Positions 1 to 9,307 are shown, counted from the stretch's first letter. The stretch is 26,056 bases of DNA from Flavobacterium sp. (GCA_023253295.1 JALRGZ010000083.1:1-26056), one strand, 5' to 3'. Numbers and translations: made by a program. Notes: generated from the letters alone by a model not told the origin.

Positions 1-1636
1 ACTCAGAATACGAATCCATCAATTCCTGGTATTTTTCAATTTGATCTGCTTGTGGGAAATACTCGCTTTCAAAATCACTTCCCATTTTTTTAGCGGCTTC
101 GATTACATTTGGATAAATTCCGGCAGCAACAGCAGCGTAGATAGCAGCTCCTAATGCAGGTGCTTGGTCTGAAGCACAAACTTTAATTGGCTTATTCAAT
201 ACATTAGCCAAAGTTTGCATGATAAAAGGAGATTTTCTTGCCACACCACCAATACCGATTACAGAATCAATTCGAACACCTTCTTCTTCAAAACGATCCA
301 CAATTTTCTTAGAACCAAAACAGATTGCATTGATTAAAGCTTTGAAAATATGTGGTGCTTTCGTTCCTAATGACAAATTAGTCATCGCACTTTTTAAACC
401 TTGATTAGCATCCGGAGTTCTACGTCCGTTAACCCAGTCTAAAGCAGTTGGAATACTTTCTGACAACGGAATAGCTTCTGCTTGTTCCGTTAAAGTCTTA
501 ATGAAATTAGACTCTACTTCTTCTTTTAACTTTGCTTTTTGCTCATCAGATAAAACATCCGAAGTATAAACTAAATTATTCAATGGCCAAGACAAAGTAT
601 CTTTGAACCAAGCTAAAACATCTCCAAAAGCAGATTGTCCCGCTTCTAAACCAATATATCCAGGAATTACAGAACCATCTACTTGCCCGCAAATTCCTTT
701 TACTGTTTTATTACCAACAGCCTCTTCTGAAGCCACAATAATATCACACGTTGAAGTTCCCATTACACGAACTAAAGCATGCTCATCAATTTTAGCACCT
801 ACTGCACCTGAATGTGCATCAAAAGTTCCAACAGCAATAATAGTATCAGTAGTTAACCCTAAACGAGTTGCCCACTCTTGGTTTAATTTTCCAGCAACTA
901 AATCCGACGTATAAGTTTCATTATACAATTTACCTCTTAATTGAGCTAAATAAGGATCTAATTTAGTCAGGAATTCTTCCGGAGGTAAACCGTTCCAGTC
1001 TTCATGCCACATTGCTTTGTGACCAGCTGCACAACGGCTTCTTTTAAATGTTGCTAAATCTTGATCATCGATCAATAAAAAAGTCATGTAATCGCAGTGC
1101 TCCATCCAGGAATGCGCTGCATTTTTTACCGCTTCGTCTTCACGGATAATGTGCAAAATTTTTGCCCAAAACCATTCAGAAGAATAAATCCCTCCTTCAT
1201 ATTTAGTAAAATCTTCACCACCCCAAGAAACCGCTAATTCATTAATTTCATTCGCTTCGTTGATAGCAGTGTGATCTTTCCACAAAATCATCATAGCATT
1301 TGGATTGTGCTCAAATTCTTTAGTTAAAGACAACGGAGTACCATCAGCCGTAACAGGAATTGGAGAAGAACCTGTTGTATCAATACAAATACTTTTAATA
1401 TCAGATGGTGCAACATTTGCCTGAGCAACAACCGATTTAATTGTTAACTCCAATCCTTCGATATGATCTAAAGGATGTTGACGAAATTGATTAATAGACG
1501 GATTACAATATTCATTGTTTTTCCATCTTTTATAATGACAAACTTCAGAGGCTAATTCTTGCCCATTTTCGGTATCAATTAATACGGCACGAACTGAATC
1601 CGATCCGTAATCTAGACCTATTACATAATTTTTCAT
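1..1636 (-). CDS. araB: L-ribulokinase AraB (C-terminus cut by window edge)
   Basis: FGGY-family carbohydrate kinase that phosphorylates L-ribulose to L-ribulose 5-phosphate in the cytoplasm, the second step of L-arabinose catabolism. I translated the minus strand from the ATG at 1634-1636; it stays open to the window start (545 codons). The N-terminus carries the sugar-kinase motif GLDYGSDSVRAV, followed by LWKDHTA, GGIYSSEWFWAKILH, a nucleotide-site stretch GTSTCDI, GICGQVDGSV, LDWVNGRRTPDANQ and ASDQAPALGAAIYAAVAAG, all matching the classic AraB pattern. About 560 residues are usual for the family, so only some 15-25 residues should be missing. It lies last in the minus-strand arabinan locus, behind a hairpin terminator, and has its own -7 element and a putative AraR operator. 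The other steps (araA, araD) are not in the window and may lie further left. Confidence 0.95.
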   Translation of the reverse strand, partial: MKNYVIGLDYGSDSVRAVLIDTENGQELASEVCHYKRWKNNEYCNPSINQFRQHPLDHIEGLELTIKSVVAQANVAPSDIKSICIDTTGSSPIPVTADGTPLSLTKEFEHNPNAMMILWKDHTAINEANEINELAVSWGGEDFTKYEGGIYSSEWFWAKILHIIREDEAVKNAAHSWMEHCDYMTFLLIDDQDLATFKRSRCAAGHKAMWHEDWNGLPPEEFLTKLDPYLAQLRGKLYNETYTSDLVAGKLNQEWATRLGLTTDTIIAVGTFDAHSGAVGAKIDEHALVRVMGTSTCDIIVASEEAVGNKTVKGICGQVDGSVIPGYIGLEAGQSAFGDVLAWFKDTLSWPLNNLVYTSDVLSDEQKAKLKEEVESNFIKTLTEQAEAIPLSESIPTALDWVNGRRTPDANQGLKSAMTNLSLGTKAPHIFKALINAICFGSKKIVDRFEEEGVRIDSVIGIGGVARKSPFIMQTLANVLNKPIKVCASDQAPALGAAIYAAVAAGIYPNVIEAAKKMGSDFESEYFPQADQIEKYQELMDSYSE

Positions 1637-1659
1637 CTTCGTTTTTTAAAATACAGGGA

Positions 1660-1667
1660 CAAATATA
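1660..1667 (-). promoter_or_regulatory. araB promoter, -7 element
   Basis: On the minus strand this reads TATATTTG, an exact match to the Bacteroidota -7 consensus TANNTTTG, 23 nt before the araB start codon. No clear -33 TTTG is visible. The -33 position falls inside the inverted repeat at 1683-1701, as expected for a repressor operator covering the promoter. The assignment is by consensus only. Confidence 0.6.
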
Positions 1668-1672
1668 TAATA

Positions 1673-1711
1673 AAAAAACATTAAGTGTATCACTCACACT
1701 TAATGTTTTTT
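1673..1711 (-). terminator. Intrinsic terminator between the GH51 gene and araB
   Basis: A perfect 16-bp stem (1673-1688 pairs with 1696-1711) encloses a 7-nt loop. The outer part of the stem is A/T only, so on the minus strand the hairpin is followed directly by a run of T. It lies 64 nt after the GH51 stop codon and would stop transcripts from the enzyme operon before araB. The tract is nearly symmetrical, so it could act in both directions. The inner stem doubles as the candidate AraR operator. Confidence 0.75.
1683..1701. promoter_or_regulatory. Putative AraR operator at araB
   Basis: Perfect inverted repeat AAGTGT-N7-ACACTT. The same element, with the same 7-nt spacer, recurs before the GH51 gene at 7343 (one mismatch) and before araR. 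Here it covers the expected -33 region of the araB promoter, which would suit repression. The link to AraR is inferred from its occurrence at arabinose genes; it has not been tested. Confidence 0.55.
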
Positions 1712-1774
1712 ATTAAATTTTCAATAATTTTAGTTAAAAATTTACTTCAATAAAAATTAACATTAAAATTTCGA

Positions 1775-3760
1775 CTATTTCATTTTTAATTTCAACACGA
1801 TGAATGAATTAGCAGGCATAGTTAAGGCTGCCTTTTTACCACTCATTTTGAATTCTTTTTCAACTGGACTTATTTTAGTTGGTTCAGCCAAGGTATTGTA
1901 TTCTTCCAAATTAGTTGTAGTTAAAAGAACCATTTTCCCTTTTGAGTCAACTGTTTTTCCTGATAAATTAATTGAAAGATTCTGTGCTTTTGCAGAGGTG
2001 TTTACTAATTTCAAGATCAACTCCTTTTTAACAACATCCTTTGCAGCAGTGGCATACAAATCATTTTGTCCTGTTATCGCTTTTCCATCTTTAGTAATGG
2101 AAAGAACATCTGTTCCTCTGTTGTTCGAATACATCTTTTGAACATAATAATTTGCAGTACCATAAGCTGATAAATTATCAAACCAAATCATATCAGGTGC
2201 CCATTGAAAAGCATCAACATGAGCCATTAAAGGCGCATAAGATGTCAAATGTACAACATCTGCATTACGCTCTAATCCTGTCATAAACGCTGATTCAGAT
2301 AGTGCAGCCAACCAGTTATTCTCTTTCAAACCATCCTCAACTCCATTAGGATGTGCTGCATATTCACCAGCGAAAATTTTAGGCCCTTTTCTATCATAAT
2401 TATCATAACGAGCAGCATTTGCTTTAAACCATTCTGGGTTTTTATAATAATGCTCATCTACTATATCAGCCTTCAATTTTTTTAATTCGTCCCAACCATA
2501 ATCGAAAAACACACCATCAGGCGAAGGTCCAGAACCAGAAACGATCGTAATATTTGGATACTTAGATTTTATAGCTGTTGCAAAAACTTTATATCTCTCA
2601 ATATATTGTGGTCCCCATTGTTCATTACCCACTCCAATAAATTTAAGGTTAAAAGGTTTTGCATGTCCCATATCGGCACGTAATTTTCCCCATTTTGTAG
2701 ATACATCTCCATTGGCAAACTCAATTAAATCAAGTGCATCTTGAACATAAGGATCCAATTCAGCCATTGGCACTAACTCCCCTGTATTGTATTGACATGC
2801 AATTCCACAACTTAAAATTGGTAGTGGCTCTGCACCTAGATCTTCTGATAGTTGGAAATATTCAAAAAAACCTAAACCAAAAGACTGAAAATAATCTGGA
2901 GCTAGTTTATGTTTAAATTCCACATTCCATCTGTTAATCATCGTTTCTCTATCCTCAACTGGACCAACTGTTTTTTTCCATTGGTATCTGTTTTCAAGTG
3001 TTTTTCCTTCAACGATACATCCTCCTGGAAAACGAATAAATCCAGGTTTTAAACCATCTAATAATTGAACAATATCCTTACGTAATCCATTTTTTCTGTT
3101 TTTCCAAGTTTCCTCTGGAAATAAAGAAATCATATCTAAGTCGATAGTCCCTGTTCCTTCAAAAGTGATTTTCAATTGGGCTTTAGCCTCAGTTGCTGTT
3201 GCTACTAATTGTGTTGAATAATCTTTCCAAGTTGTAGATGAAGGAAGAATAGTAGTTTCGCCTAAAACTTTTTTATTAGCATCAATAAATTGAATAATAA
3301 TCTTTTTAATTGCATTGTTATGATTTGAAGCTTTCAAAGTAAGATTATATTTCGCATCTTTCTTAATTCCCATCCCTCTGAAACCTTCATTAATGATTTG
3401 GTATCCTTTATCGTTATTGATGATAATTCTACAAAAATCTGGATTATTTTTATTTTCAGAAGTATGCATAGGTGTTGCAATACCCGAATCTAGATTCATA
3501 GAATGTACATTACTGTTGGGTTGTAACCATCCCATCAAAGGTGCGTCAAAACCAAAAGTTCTATTCTTAACCATTTCTGCATACAATCCTCCATCGGCTG
3601 CAAAATTGATATCTTCAAAAAAGACCCCATACATGGTTGGTTGGATTTTAGCGATTGACTTGGTTAAATCAACCTCTATATTTGTTTTTTGGGCATTAGC
3701 CAAAAAACCACTTAAAAGAAGCCCACAAAAAGCACTTTTAGTCATTCGATTTAATTTCAT
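1775..3760 (-). CDS. GH51 alpha-L-arabinofuranosidase, secreted, with N-terminal CBM-like domain
   Basis: Exo-acting retaining glycosidase that removes terminal L-arabinofuranose from arabinan or arabino-oligosaccharides. The 661-residue protein starts with a type I signal peptide (MKLNRMTKSAFCGLLLSGFLANAQ), so it is exported, probably to the periplasm. About residues 90-215 look like a beta-sandwich carbohydrate-binding insert. The catalytic barrel follows, with the GH51 acid/base in GVGNEQWG (E380) and the nucleophile in FAGEYAAHP (E466). The C-terminal ~120 residues fit the arabinofuranosidase C-terminal beta-domain. It follows the GH43 gene by 57 nt with no obvious terminator, so it is probably the last gene of that operon; the hairpin at 1673-1711 closes it. 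It is longer than the other GH51 here (515 residues), so the two probably differ in substrate preference. Confidence 0.9.
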   Translation of the reverse strand: MKLNRMTKSAFCGLLLSGFLANAQKTNIEVDLTKSIAKIQPTMYGVFFEDINFAADGGLYAEMVKNRTFGFDAPLMGWLQPNSNVHSMNLDSGIATPMHTSENKNNPDFCRIIINNDKGYQIINEGFRGMGIKKDAKYNLTLKASNHNNAIKKIIIQFIDANKKVLGETTILPSSTTWKDYSTQLVATATEAKAQLKITFEGTGTIDLDMISLFPEETWKNRKNGLRKDIVQLLDGLKPGFIRFPGGCIVEGKTLENRYQWKKTVGPVEDRETMINRWNVEFKHKLAPDYFQSFGLGFFEYFQLSEDLGAEPLPILSCGIACQYNTGELVPMAELDPYVQDALDLIEFANGDVSTKWGKLRADMGHAKPFNLKFIGVGNEQWGPQYIERYKVFATAIKSKYPNITIVSGSGPSPDGVFFDYGWDELKKLKADIVDEHYYKNPEWFKANAARYDNYDRKGPKIFAGEYAAHPNGVEDGLKENNWLAALSESAFMTGLERNADVVHLTSYAPLMAHVDAFQWAPDMIWFDNLSAYGTANYYVQKMYSNNRGTDVLSITKDGKAITGQNDLYATAAKDVVKKELILKLVNTSAKAQNLSINLSGKTVDSKGKMVLLTTTNLEEYNTLAEPTKISPVEKEFKMSGKKAALTMPANSFIVLKLKMK

Positions 3761-3817
3761 TTTTTATATATTTTTAGTTAGGTTTTATGCCTTTCAAGTT
3801 GTCTCTCAACAAAAAAA

Positions 3818-4789
3818 TTATTCTGAGACAAGTGGCCATAAATCCGAATCCCATTTTAATTCTTTTATGATTAAAACAGATCTCCCATTTTGTTTAGCAT
3901 CATAGCCGTGATATACTAAATAATCCTTCTCTTCAAAAGTATAAGCACTATTATGACCTACACCAAAAAAATCTTGATTTCCTTTTACTAAAATTGTACC
4001 ACCACCTTGACTTAACAGATTACCTTCTTTATCAAGATAAGGCCCTGATACATTTTTAGATCTCCCCACTACAATTTTATAAGTACTTTCTTTGCCTTTA
4101 CAACACAAATCCCAGGAAGTAAACAAATAATAAAAGCCGTTTTTATTAAATATAAATGGCGCTTCGATTGCAGCTGTACCTACTGATAAAGCTGTATTTT
4201 TTCGTTTAGCAATCGAATACCATTCCTGTGGCTCGGCTATTGACAATAAATCAGGATTTAATTTAACTAACTTGATTCCGTCCCAAAAAGAACCAAATGA
4301 CAACCAAGCTGTATTATTTTCATCGATTATCAAATTAGGATCAATAGCGTTCCATTCATCTCTGTTTGCATGCGATTCTATAACAATTCCGTGATCTATC
4401 CATTGATAGTTCTTGTCTTCCGGACTTAAAGTAACATTGGTTGCTACTCCAATTGCGGAAGTATTTTTGCCAAAAGCAGAAACCGAGTAATACAAATAAT
4501 ACTGATTGTTATGAAATGAGATATCAGGTGCCCAAATATGATTTTCAAAATTGGGAACTACTTTATCTGTCCAAACCGGTTTTTTTGTAAAAACAGAAGG
4601 CAATACGGTCCAATTCTTTAAATCTTTAGAACTATAATTTTTTATACCTCTACCTGTACAAAACAAATAATAAGTATCTTTTTCCTTAATCATTACTGGA
4701 TCGTGCACCGATATACTTTGCGCATTAGACACAAAATATCCCAAAAACAATATCAAAATCCAGCAGTATTTCATTTTAAAAAAATTCAT
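3818..4789 (-). CDS. GH43 arabinanase-like hydrolase, exported
   Basis: Five-bladed beta-propeller hydrolase, best read as an endo-1,5-alpha-L-arabinanase or exo-arabinanase acting on the linear backbone. The three inverting catalytic carboxylates are visible: D30 in SVHDPVM, D150 in NAIDPNL and E209 in IEAPFIF. The sequence APDISFHNNQYYLYYS is typical of GH43 arabinanases. A signal peptide ends near NAQS (residues 22-25) with no lipobox, so the protein is exported but not lipid-anchored. At 323 residues it is a bare catalytic domain. It starts 3 nt after the preceding GH43 stop codon, indicating translational coupling. The start at Met1 is the ORF start; Met6 (MKYCWILILFLG) gives an equally good signal peptide. 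Confidence 0.85.
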   Translation of the reverse strand: MNFFKMKYCWILILFLGYFVSNAQSISVHDPVMIKEKDTYYLFCTGRGIKNYSSKDLKNWTVLPSVFTKKPVWTDKVVPNFENHIWAPDISFHNNQYYLYYSVSAFGKNTSAIGVATNVTLSPEDKNYQWIDHGIVIESHANRDEWNAIDPNLIIDENNTAWLSFGSFWDGIKLVKLNPDLLSIAEPQEWYSIAKRKNTALSVGTAAIEAPFIFNKNGFYYLFTSWDLCCKGKESTYKIVVGRSKNVSGPYLDKEGNLLSQGGGTILVKGNQDFFGVGHNSAYTFEEKDYLVYHGYDAKQNGRSVLIIKELKWDSDLWPLVSE

Positions 4790-4792
4790 TAA

Positions 4793-5785
4793 TTATTCCT
4801 GAATTCCTTCCGAGGTCATCACTACTCGTTTCATTGTTCCATCCGGATTGTAATACAAACGGTCAACACAAACTGAACGTCTGAAACTTCCTCCTTCGGT
4901 AGGAATAACTCCATTATGGTAAATAAAATAAGACTTGCCTTTAAAATCAATTATTGCCTGATGATTCGTATTAGAATTTCCGGCCACTTCATTCAAAATG
5001 CCTTTGTATTCCCAAGGACCTTTGATTGATTTACTCATTGCATAGGCAATTTTCTCTGGAAATTGATAAGCATATGATAGATAATACCAACCTTTGCGTT
5101 TATGAATCCAAGGTGCTTCGGTGAAATTTGGCAAATCGATAGTCATCATTGGACCATCCATTTCTATCATGTTTTCTTTTAATTTCACATAATTACACAC
5201 AGTATTCCCCCAAAACAGATAGGCCTGCCCATCATCATCAATAATAACCGAAGGATCAATATCATCCCAACTAATATTGGTTTTAGTGGTCATATCATTA
5301 GTGATTAATGCTTTCCCTAAAGCATCTTTAAAAGGACCTGTTGGACTATCAGAAACTGCTATACCAATAGATTTCCCATGAATTGTTCCATGAGTAATGG
5401 CTACATACCAATAAAATTTCCCATTTCTTTCAATCACCTGTCCAGCCCAGGCATCTCCTTTTGCCCAAGCAAAATCAGAAGTTTTTAAAGGCACCGGATG
5501 TTCCTGCCAATGTACCATATCTGAAGATGAATACACCAACCAATCGTTCATTCGATAAGTGTTTACTCCTTTTTCCGGAACATCATGTCCGGTATACAAA
5601 TACACTTTGTCTTTATACACCAAAGCAGCAGGGTCAGCAGTATATTTATCCGTTATAATTGGATTATTCATTTTCGTCACTTGCTGATTATTTGGGATAG
5701 ATGTCATATCTTTTACAGCAGCTGTTTTACAAGAAACAACTGCTGTTAAAATACTTATACTATATAGTATTGGGGTAATTTTCAT
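4793..5785 (-). CDS. GH43 lipoprotein, probable alpha-L-arabinofuranosidase or exo-arabinanase
   Basis: Family 43 glycoside hydrolase of 330 residues with a lipoprotein signal peptide (lipobox AVVSC, lipidated C19), so it is membrane-anchored. Catalytic residues: D51 in TADPAALVY, D177 in DDIDPSVII and E223 in FTEAPWIHK. The sequences QAYLFWGN and NHQAIIDFKGKSYFIYHNG are typical of GH43 arabinofuranosidase/xylosidase subfamilies rather than of endo-arabinanases, so debranching or exo activity is more likely; substrate cannot be fixed from sequence. It lies between the GH51 gene upstream (10-nt gap) and the GH43 downstream (3-nt gap), clearly within one operon. Confidence 0.85.
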   Translation of the reverse strand: MKITPILYSISILTAVVSCKTAAVKDMTSIPNNQQVTKMNNPIITDKYTADPAALVYKDKVYLYTGHDVPEKGVNTYRMNDWLVYSSSDMVHWQEHPVPLKTSDFAWAKGDAWAGQVIERNGKFYWYVAITHGTIHGKSIGIAVSDSPTGPFKDALGKALITNDMTTKTNISWDDIDPSVIIDDDGQAYLFWGNTVCNYVKLKENMIEMDGPMMTIDLPNFTEAPWIHKRKGWYYLSYAYQFPEKIAYAMSKSIKGPWEYKGILNEVAGNSNTNHQAIIDFKGKSYFIYHNGVIPTEGGSFRRSVCVDRLYYNPDGTMKRVVMTSEGIQE

Positions 5786-5795
5786 TTCGAATATT

Positions 5796-7343
5796 TTACT
5801 TTCCTTCTAACGTTACTACCGAAAATGCTGGAATAGTAATTTCTATTTTTCCTTTGGTATTTTTTATTCCCTTAAATTCTTTAGGTTCAATTGTATTTGG
5901 TTTTTCAAATGAATTGTAATCTTGAAGTTTTTTAGAAGATAAAATAGTTCCTGTAACATTTTTTAAACCAAGATCGGCCAAATTAATTTCAATTTTATTT
6001 TCTTTTTTAGCATCAATATTAACCAAAGAAATATGAACCAATCCGGTTTTGTCTTTTGAAGCAGAAACAGAAACAGCTGGTAAAGTTTTACCCTCTAAAG
6101 TATAATCAGGAGATTTAAAATCTACCGGAATTAATTCGGCATCCTGATGTACACGATACATTTTCATGACATGGTAAGTTGGTGTTTTAATCATTTTAGC
6201 TTTATCAGTCAAAATAACTGCTTGCAATACATTTACACATTGCGCTAAATTAGCCATACGAACTCTATCAGCATGATTATTAAAAATATTCAATGTTGAG
6301 CCAGCTAAAACAGCATCCCTCATAGTATTTTGTTGATACAAAAATCCTGGATTTGAACCTTTTTCAACTTCATACCATCCCCCCCATTCGTCAACTGCCA
6401 TCGTTATTTTTTTCTGAGGGTCGTACTTATCCATAATCGCAGCATGTTTAGTCACCAATTCCTCCATTTTTAAAGCTGACTTCATGGTTTGGAAATATTG
6501 TTCTTCAGAATAATCTACCGCGTCTCCCTTTTTATTCCAATTAATTACAGCATAATGGTGAACACCAACAGCACCTAACATATTCAATGGAATATTTTTC
6601 ATTAAAACTTCTGTCCAATTGTAATCATCACCACTTGCTCCTGAGGCAATACGAGTTAAACCTCCTGTATTTTCCCAATCAGACATAAAAGTAGCATATT
6701 TACGATATTCACCCGCATAATATTCAGCTGTCATATTTCCTCCACATCCCCAAGCTTCATTACCAACACCCCAAAATTTAACTTTCCAAGGTTCATTTCT
6801 ACCATTTGCTTTACGTAAATCACTCATTGGACTTTTTCCGCCAAAGTTCACATACTGAACCCAATCAGCTAATTCCTGAACCGTTCCACTTCCTACGTTA
6901 CCAGCTAAATATGGCTCAGCACCTAATACCTCACATAAATTTAAAAAATCATGGGTTCCGAAACTATTATCTTCTGTTGTTCCTCCCCACCAAGTATTTA
7001 CAATTGTAGGTCTTTTATCTTTAGGTCCAATTCCATCTTTCCAGTGATACGTATCTGCAAAACAACCTCCCGGCCATCTTAAATTTGGAATTTTCAACTC
7101 TTTTAGAGCTTCAATAATATCATTTCTTACTCCGTTTGTATTTGGAATTTTAGAAGTATCTCCCACATAAAAACCTCCATAGATACATCTTCCTAAATGT
7201 TCTGCAAAATGTCCATAGATATTTTTGTTAATTGTGATAGGTTTATCAGCTTTTTTAACTGAAATAATTGTAGCTTCTTTTTGTGAAAAAATAAGTTGAC
7301 TACAAAAAGTAAAAGTCAACAATAAGAACAGATTTTTTTTCAT
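5796..7343 (-). CDS. GH51 alpha-L-arabinofuranosidase, exported
   Basis: Second GH51 enzyme, 515 residues, the usual length for the family. It has a type I signal peptide (MKKNLFLLLTFTFCSQLIFSQ), then GHFAEHLGRCIYGG and LRWPGGCFADTYHW, diagnostic of compact GH51 arabinofuranosidases. The acid/base is in WGVGNEAWG (E196) and the nucleophile in AVDEWGGW (E319). It should release L-arabinose from side chains or short oligosaccharides in the periplasm. It heads a four-gene operon (GH51-GH43-GH43-GH51) with gaps of 3, 10 and 57 nt, driven by its own promoter at 7389-7421 with a putative AraR operator, so it may be expressed separately from susCD. The start at 7343 immediately precedes the signal peptide. 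Confidence 0.93.
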   Translation of the reverse strand: MKKNLFLLLTFTFCSQLIFSQKEATIISVKKADKPITINKNIYGHFAEHLGRCIYGGFYVGDTSKIPNTNGVRNDIIEALKELKIPNLRWPGGCFADTYHWKDGIGPKDKRPTIVNTWWGGTTEDNSFGTHDFLNLCEVLGAEPYLAGNVGSGTVQELADWVQYVNFGGKSPMSDLRKANGRNEPWKVKFWGVGNEAWGCGGNMTAEYYAGEYRKYATFMSDWENTGGLTRIASGASGDDYNWTEVLMKNIPLNMLGAVGVHHYAVINWNKKGDAVDYSEEQYFQTMKSALKMEELVTKHAAIMDKYDPQKKITMAVDEWGGWYEVEKGSNPGFLYQQNTMRDAVLAGSTLNIFNNHADRVRMANLAQCVNVLQAVILTDKAKMIKTPTYHVMKMYRVHQDAELIPVDFKSPDYTLEGKTLPAVSVSASKDKTGLVHISLVNIDAKKENKIEINLADLGLKNVTGTILSSKKLQDYNSFEKPNTIEPKEFKGIKNTKGKIEITIPAFSVVTLEGK

Positions 7344-7368
7344 CCTTAATACATTTTTGATTGGTTAT

Positions 7369-7387
7369 AAGTGTGTTTTTAACATTT
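7369..7387. promoter_or_regulatory. Putative AraR operator at the GH51 operon
   Basis: Inverted repeat AAGTGT-N7-ACATTT, one mismatch from the perfect AAGTGT-N7-ACACTT at araB, with an identical spacer length. It begins 1 nt downstream of the proposed -7 element, so a bound protein would cover the transcription start, which fits repression. Confidence 0.5.
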
Positions 7388-7388
7388 G

Positions 7389-7421
7389 TAAATATACTTA
7401 AAATAAAAAGACAAAAACAAA
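7389..7421 (-). promoter_or_regulatory. Promoter of the GH51-GH43-GH43-GH51 operon
   Basis: On the minus strand, TTTG (7418-7421) is followed after 21 nt by TATATTTA (7389-7396), one base off the TANNTTTG -7 consensus. Spacing is within the flavobacterial range. It lies about 45 nt before the GH51 start codon. The rest of the 217-nt gap up to the lipoprotein GH43 stop is AT-rich without a clear terminator. Confidence 0.5.
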
Positions 7422-7560
7422 TGAAAAAAGGAATCTATCAAAATAAACATCACTTTTTTAGACATCAACAAAATATAAACTCAAAACAGAGTACTATTTG
7501 GTCGATTATTAGATATGACAAATATCATTTTTAAATATTTTCCAAAGATGTTTATCTAGT

Positions 7561-9177
7561 TTAATTAATTTTCTTTCCCCAAACAGGTATGCCTGATGAT
7601 GTTAATCCTGAATAGGTTATTGTAACTTTTCGTATAGAAGATTCCCAGTCCCAAGCATCACTAACTTTGCATTTCACACCATTTACATCCAGCGTTTTAT
7701 TGACACTATCATAGGACCAGGTCCCTGTAAGGGATCCACTCACTTTTTTATCAGCAGTTAAATAAATCGTTAGTGATTTTTGAATTGTCTTGAATTGATA
7801 ATTCATAGTAATTTGTTCCCAAGTACCTACAAAAGAGCCTTCTGAAATAGTTGTTTCAGGAACTGCAGCATAACGTTCAGGATCAATTACCGGCCAACCA
7901 TCATCTGTCCATTTGATGGCTCTCACATGTCCCATCATAATAGCATTGGATACATTAATTCCAGGAACATTTTCAGGTAAACGCCCTTGCGATGAATAAT
8001 ACCATTGTTTGGTATCAGGATTTTGAAAAATGGCACAGTGCGAAATCCCTACCCACCCAGTATGATTATTAAATCCATAAGGATGTGTAAGCATTGGCCA
8101 GCAATCGGCTCCATTGGTAATATTAGCACCATTTATGCCATAATAAGGTCCCGTTACATTTCTGGAACGTGCCACTCTGGTATTATAAGCTACTGATAAT
8201 TCATCATAGGCCATAAACAAATAATAATATTGGGTATCCGGATTAAAAATAATCTCCGGACCTTCAGAAGCCTGCCAACGACTTGATGCGTTACGAGTAG
8301 CTATTAGTGTACCATAATCAGCTAATGTTTTTAATTGATAAGGTTTTCCTGTTGCCGGATCTAATTTTACCGCAACAATTCCAGAGTGCCATGATCCATA
8401 AATCAAATATTGCTCACCTTCTGGTGTTTCAATAAAACTAGGATCTATGGCATTGTACTTAAAGTATGCATTTTCCCAATTTCTAACTCCTGTATACGAA
8501 TATGGTTTTAGTCCATCCGGTTCTGAACAAACTACCATCCCTTTATCAGTCCAAACATTAGACCCCAAATCATCTGTCTCAGCCAAACCAATAAAAGCTC
8601 TTTCTGACCAAGAAGTATCAAAACTATTTCCTGTAATTGGTTCATCAACAACTATACTGTAATACATACGATATTTACTACCTACCTTACGAACAAATGG
8701 TGCCCAATATCCATATCTTGGATTAGTTATTGGTGGCAAAGCAGGATTCATTCTTGCTCTTTTATTATTCAAAGAATCTTTTACCCAAGCTGGTGCAGTT
8801 GTCATGGTTGACCCCATGAATTCCCAGTTTACCAAGTCCTTAGAACGTCTATAAAAAAAATGTCCATGACCTTCATGAGCATTTCCATAAGATGCATCCG
8901 TTTGATACATATAGTAATACTCCCCAGATTTTTCTACAGAAGGATCATGAACATTAGCCAGATTCCATTGTGATCTTGTACTCCATGAAGCAATTGAAGA
9001 ATAATTATCTTTATAAGTAGGTCCTTTAAATGTTGGCGGAACAACAACTATAGGTGGGTCCACTGGGTCTGGAGTTGAAGTATCATCTCCACTAGAACAT
9101 GCTGTTACTAACAATCCAAAAATCAGAATAATAGCTGGGTAAATTTTGAATCTTACAATTTTATTTAATTTTTTCAT
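7561..9177 (-). CDS. GH43 endo-arabinanase, surface lipoprotein
   Basis: Probable endo-alpha-1,5-L-arabinanase that cuts the arabinan backbone outside the cell to make oligosaccharides for SusCD. I chose the ATG at 9175-9177 (538 residues) because it begins a good lipoprotein signal, MKKLNKIVRFKIYPAI, with lipobox LVTAC (C27); an upstream ATG at 9211-9213 would add 12 residues and spoil the signal peptide. After the cysteine comes an acidic, Ser/Pro-rich linker (SSGDDTSTPDPVDPP), resembling a lipoprotein surface-export signal. Catalytic residues: D78 in NVHDPSV, D245 in YNAIDPSF and E305 in QASEGPEI. WKDSL- and YGSWHSGI-type segments fit arabinanases with a C-terminal extra domain (about residues 455-538). 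It follows susD by 199 nt containing a hairpin. Confidence 0.88.
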   Translation of the reverse strand: MKKLNKIVRFKIYPAIILIFGLLVTACSSGDDTSTPDPVDPPIVVVPPTFKGPTYKDNYSSIASWSTRSQWNLANVHDPSVEKSGEYYYMYQTDASYGNAHEGHGHFFYRRSKDLVNWEFMGSTMTTAPAWVKDSLNNKRARMNPALPPITNPRYGYWAPFVRKVGSKYRMYYSIVVDEPITGNSFDTSWSERAFIGLAETDDLGSNVWTDKGMVVCSEPDGLKPYSYTGVRNWENAYFKYNAIDPSFIETPEGEQYLIYGSWHSGIVAVKLDPATGKPYQLKTLADYGTLIATRNASSRWQASEGPEIIFNPDTQYYYLFMAYDELSVAYNTRVARSRNVTGPYYGINGANITNGADCWPMLTHPYGFNNHTGWVGISHCAIFQNPDTKQWYYSSQGRLPENVPGINVSNAIMMGHVRAIKWTDDGWPVIDPERYAAVPETTISEGSFVGTWEQITMNYQFKTIQKSLTIYLTADKKVSGSLTGTWSYDSVNKTLDVNGVKCKVSDAWDWESSIRKVTITYSGLTSSGIPVWGKKIN

Positions 9178-9307
9178 ACCTTCATTAATTATATTTCCTT
9201 CAATCATTATCATCTAATCATTGTTCAGAATTCTTCAAAAAAAAATCTTCTATTGTTGAACAAATTTCAATTTTAATCTCACTTTCCTTACTTCAAATTA
9301 GATTATA

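Noticed and set aside
1800..2141. Plus-strand open frame of 113 codons
   Set aside because: It is antisense to the C-terminal domain of the GH51 gene and only reflects low stop-codon frequency on the opposite strand.
3799..3831. TTGTCTC/GAGACAA inverted repeat over the GH43 stop codon
   Set aside because: Short stem, long loop, overlaps coding sequence and lacks a T-run, so it is not credible as a terminator.
3393..3905. Plus-strand open frame of 170 codons
   Set aside because: It lies antisense to the GH51 and GH43 genes, which have clear catalytic motifs; its translation shows no family features.
7512..7526. Inverted repeat GATAT-N5-ATATC between the GH43 and GH51 genes
   Set aside because: Five-bp A/T-rich arms, no second copy and no fixed position relative to a promoter.
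9178..9213. 12-codon N-terminal extension of the lipoprotein GH43
   Set aside because: It would put a non-basic stretch before an excellent lipoprotein signal peptide that starts at 9177.
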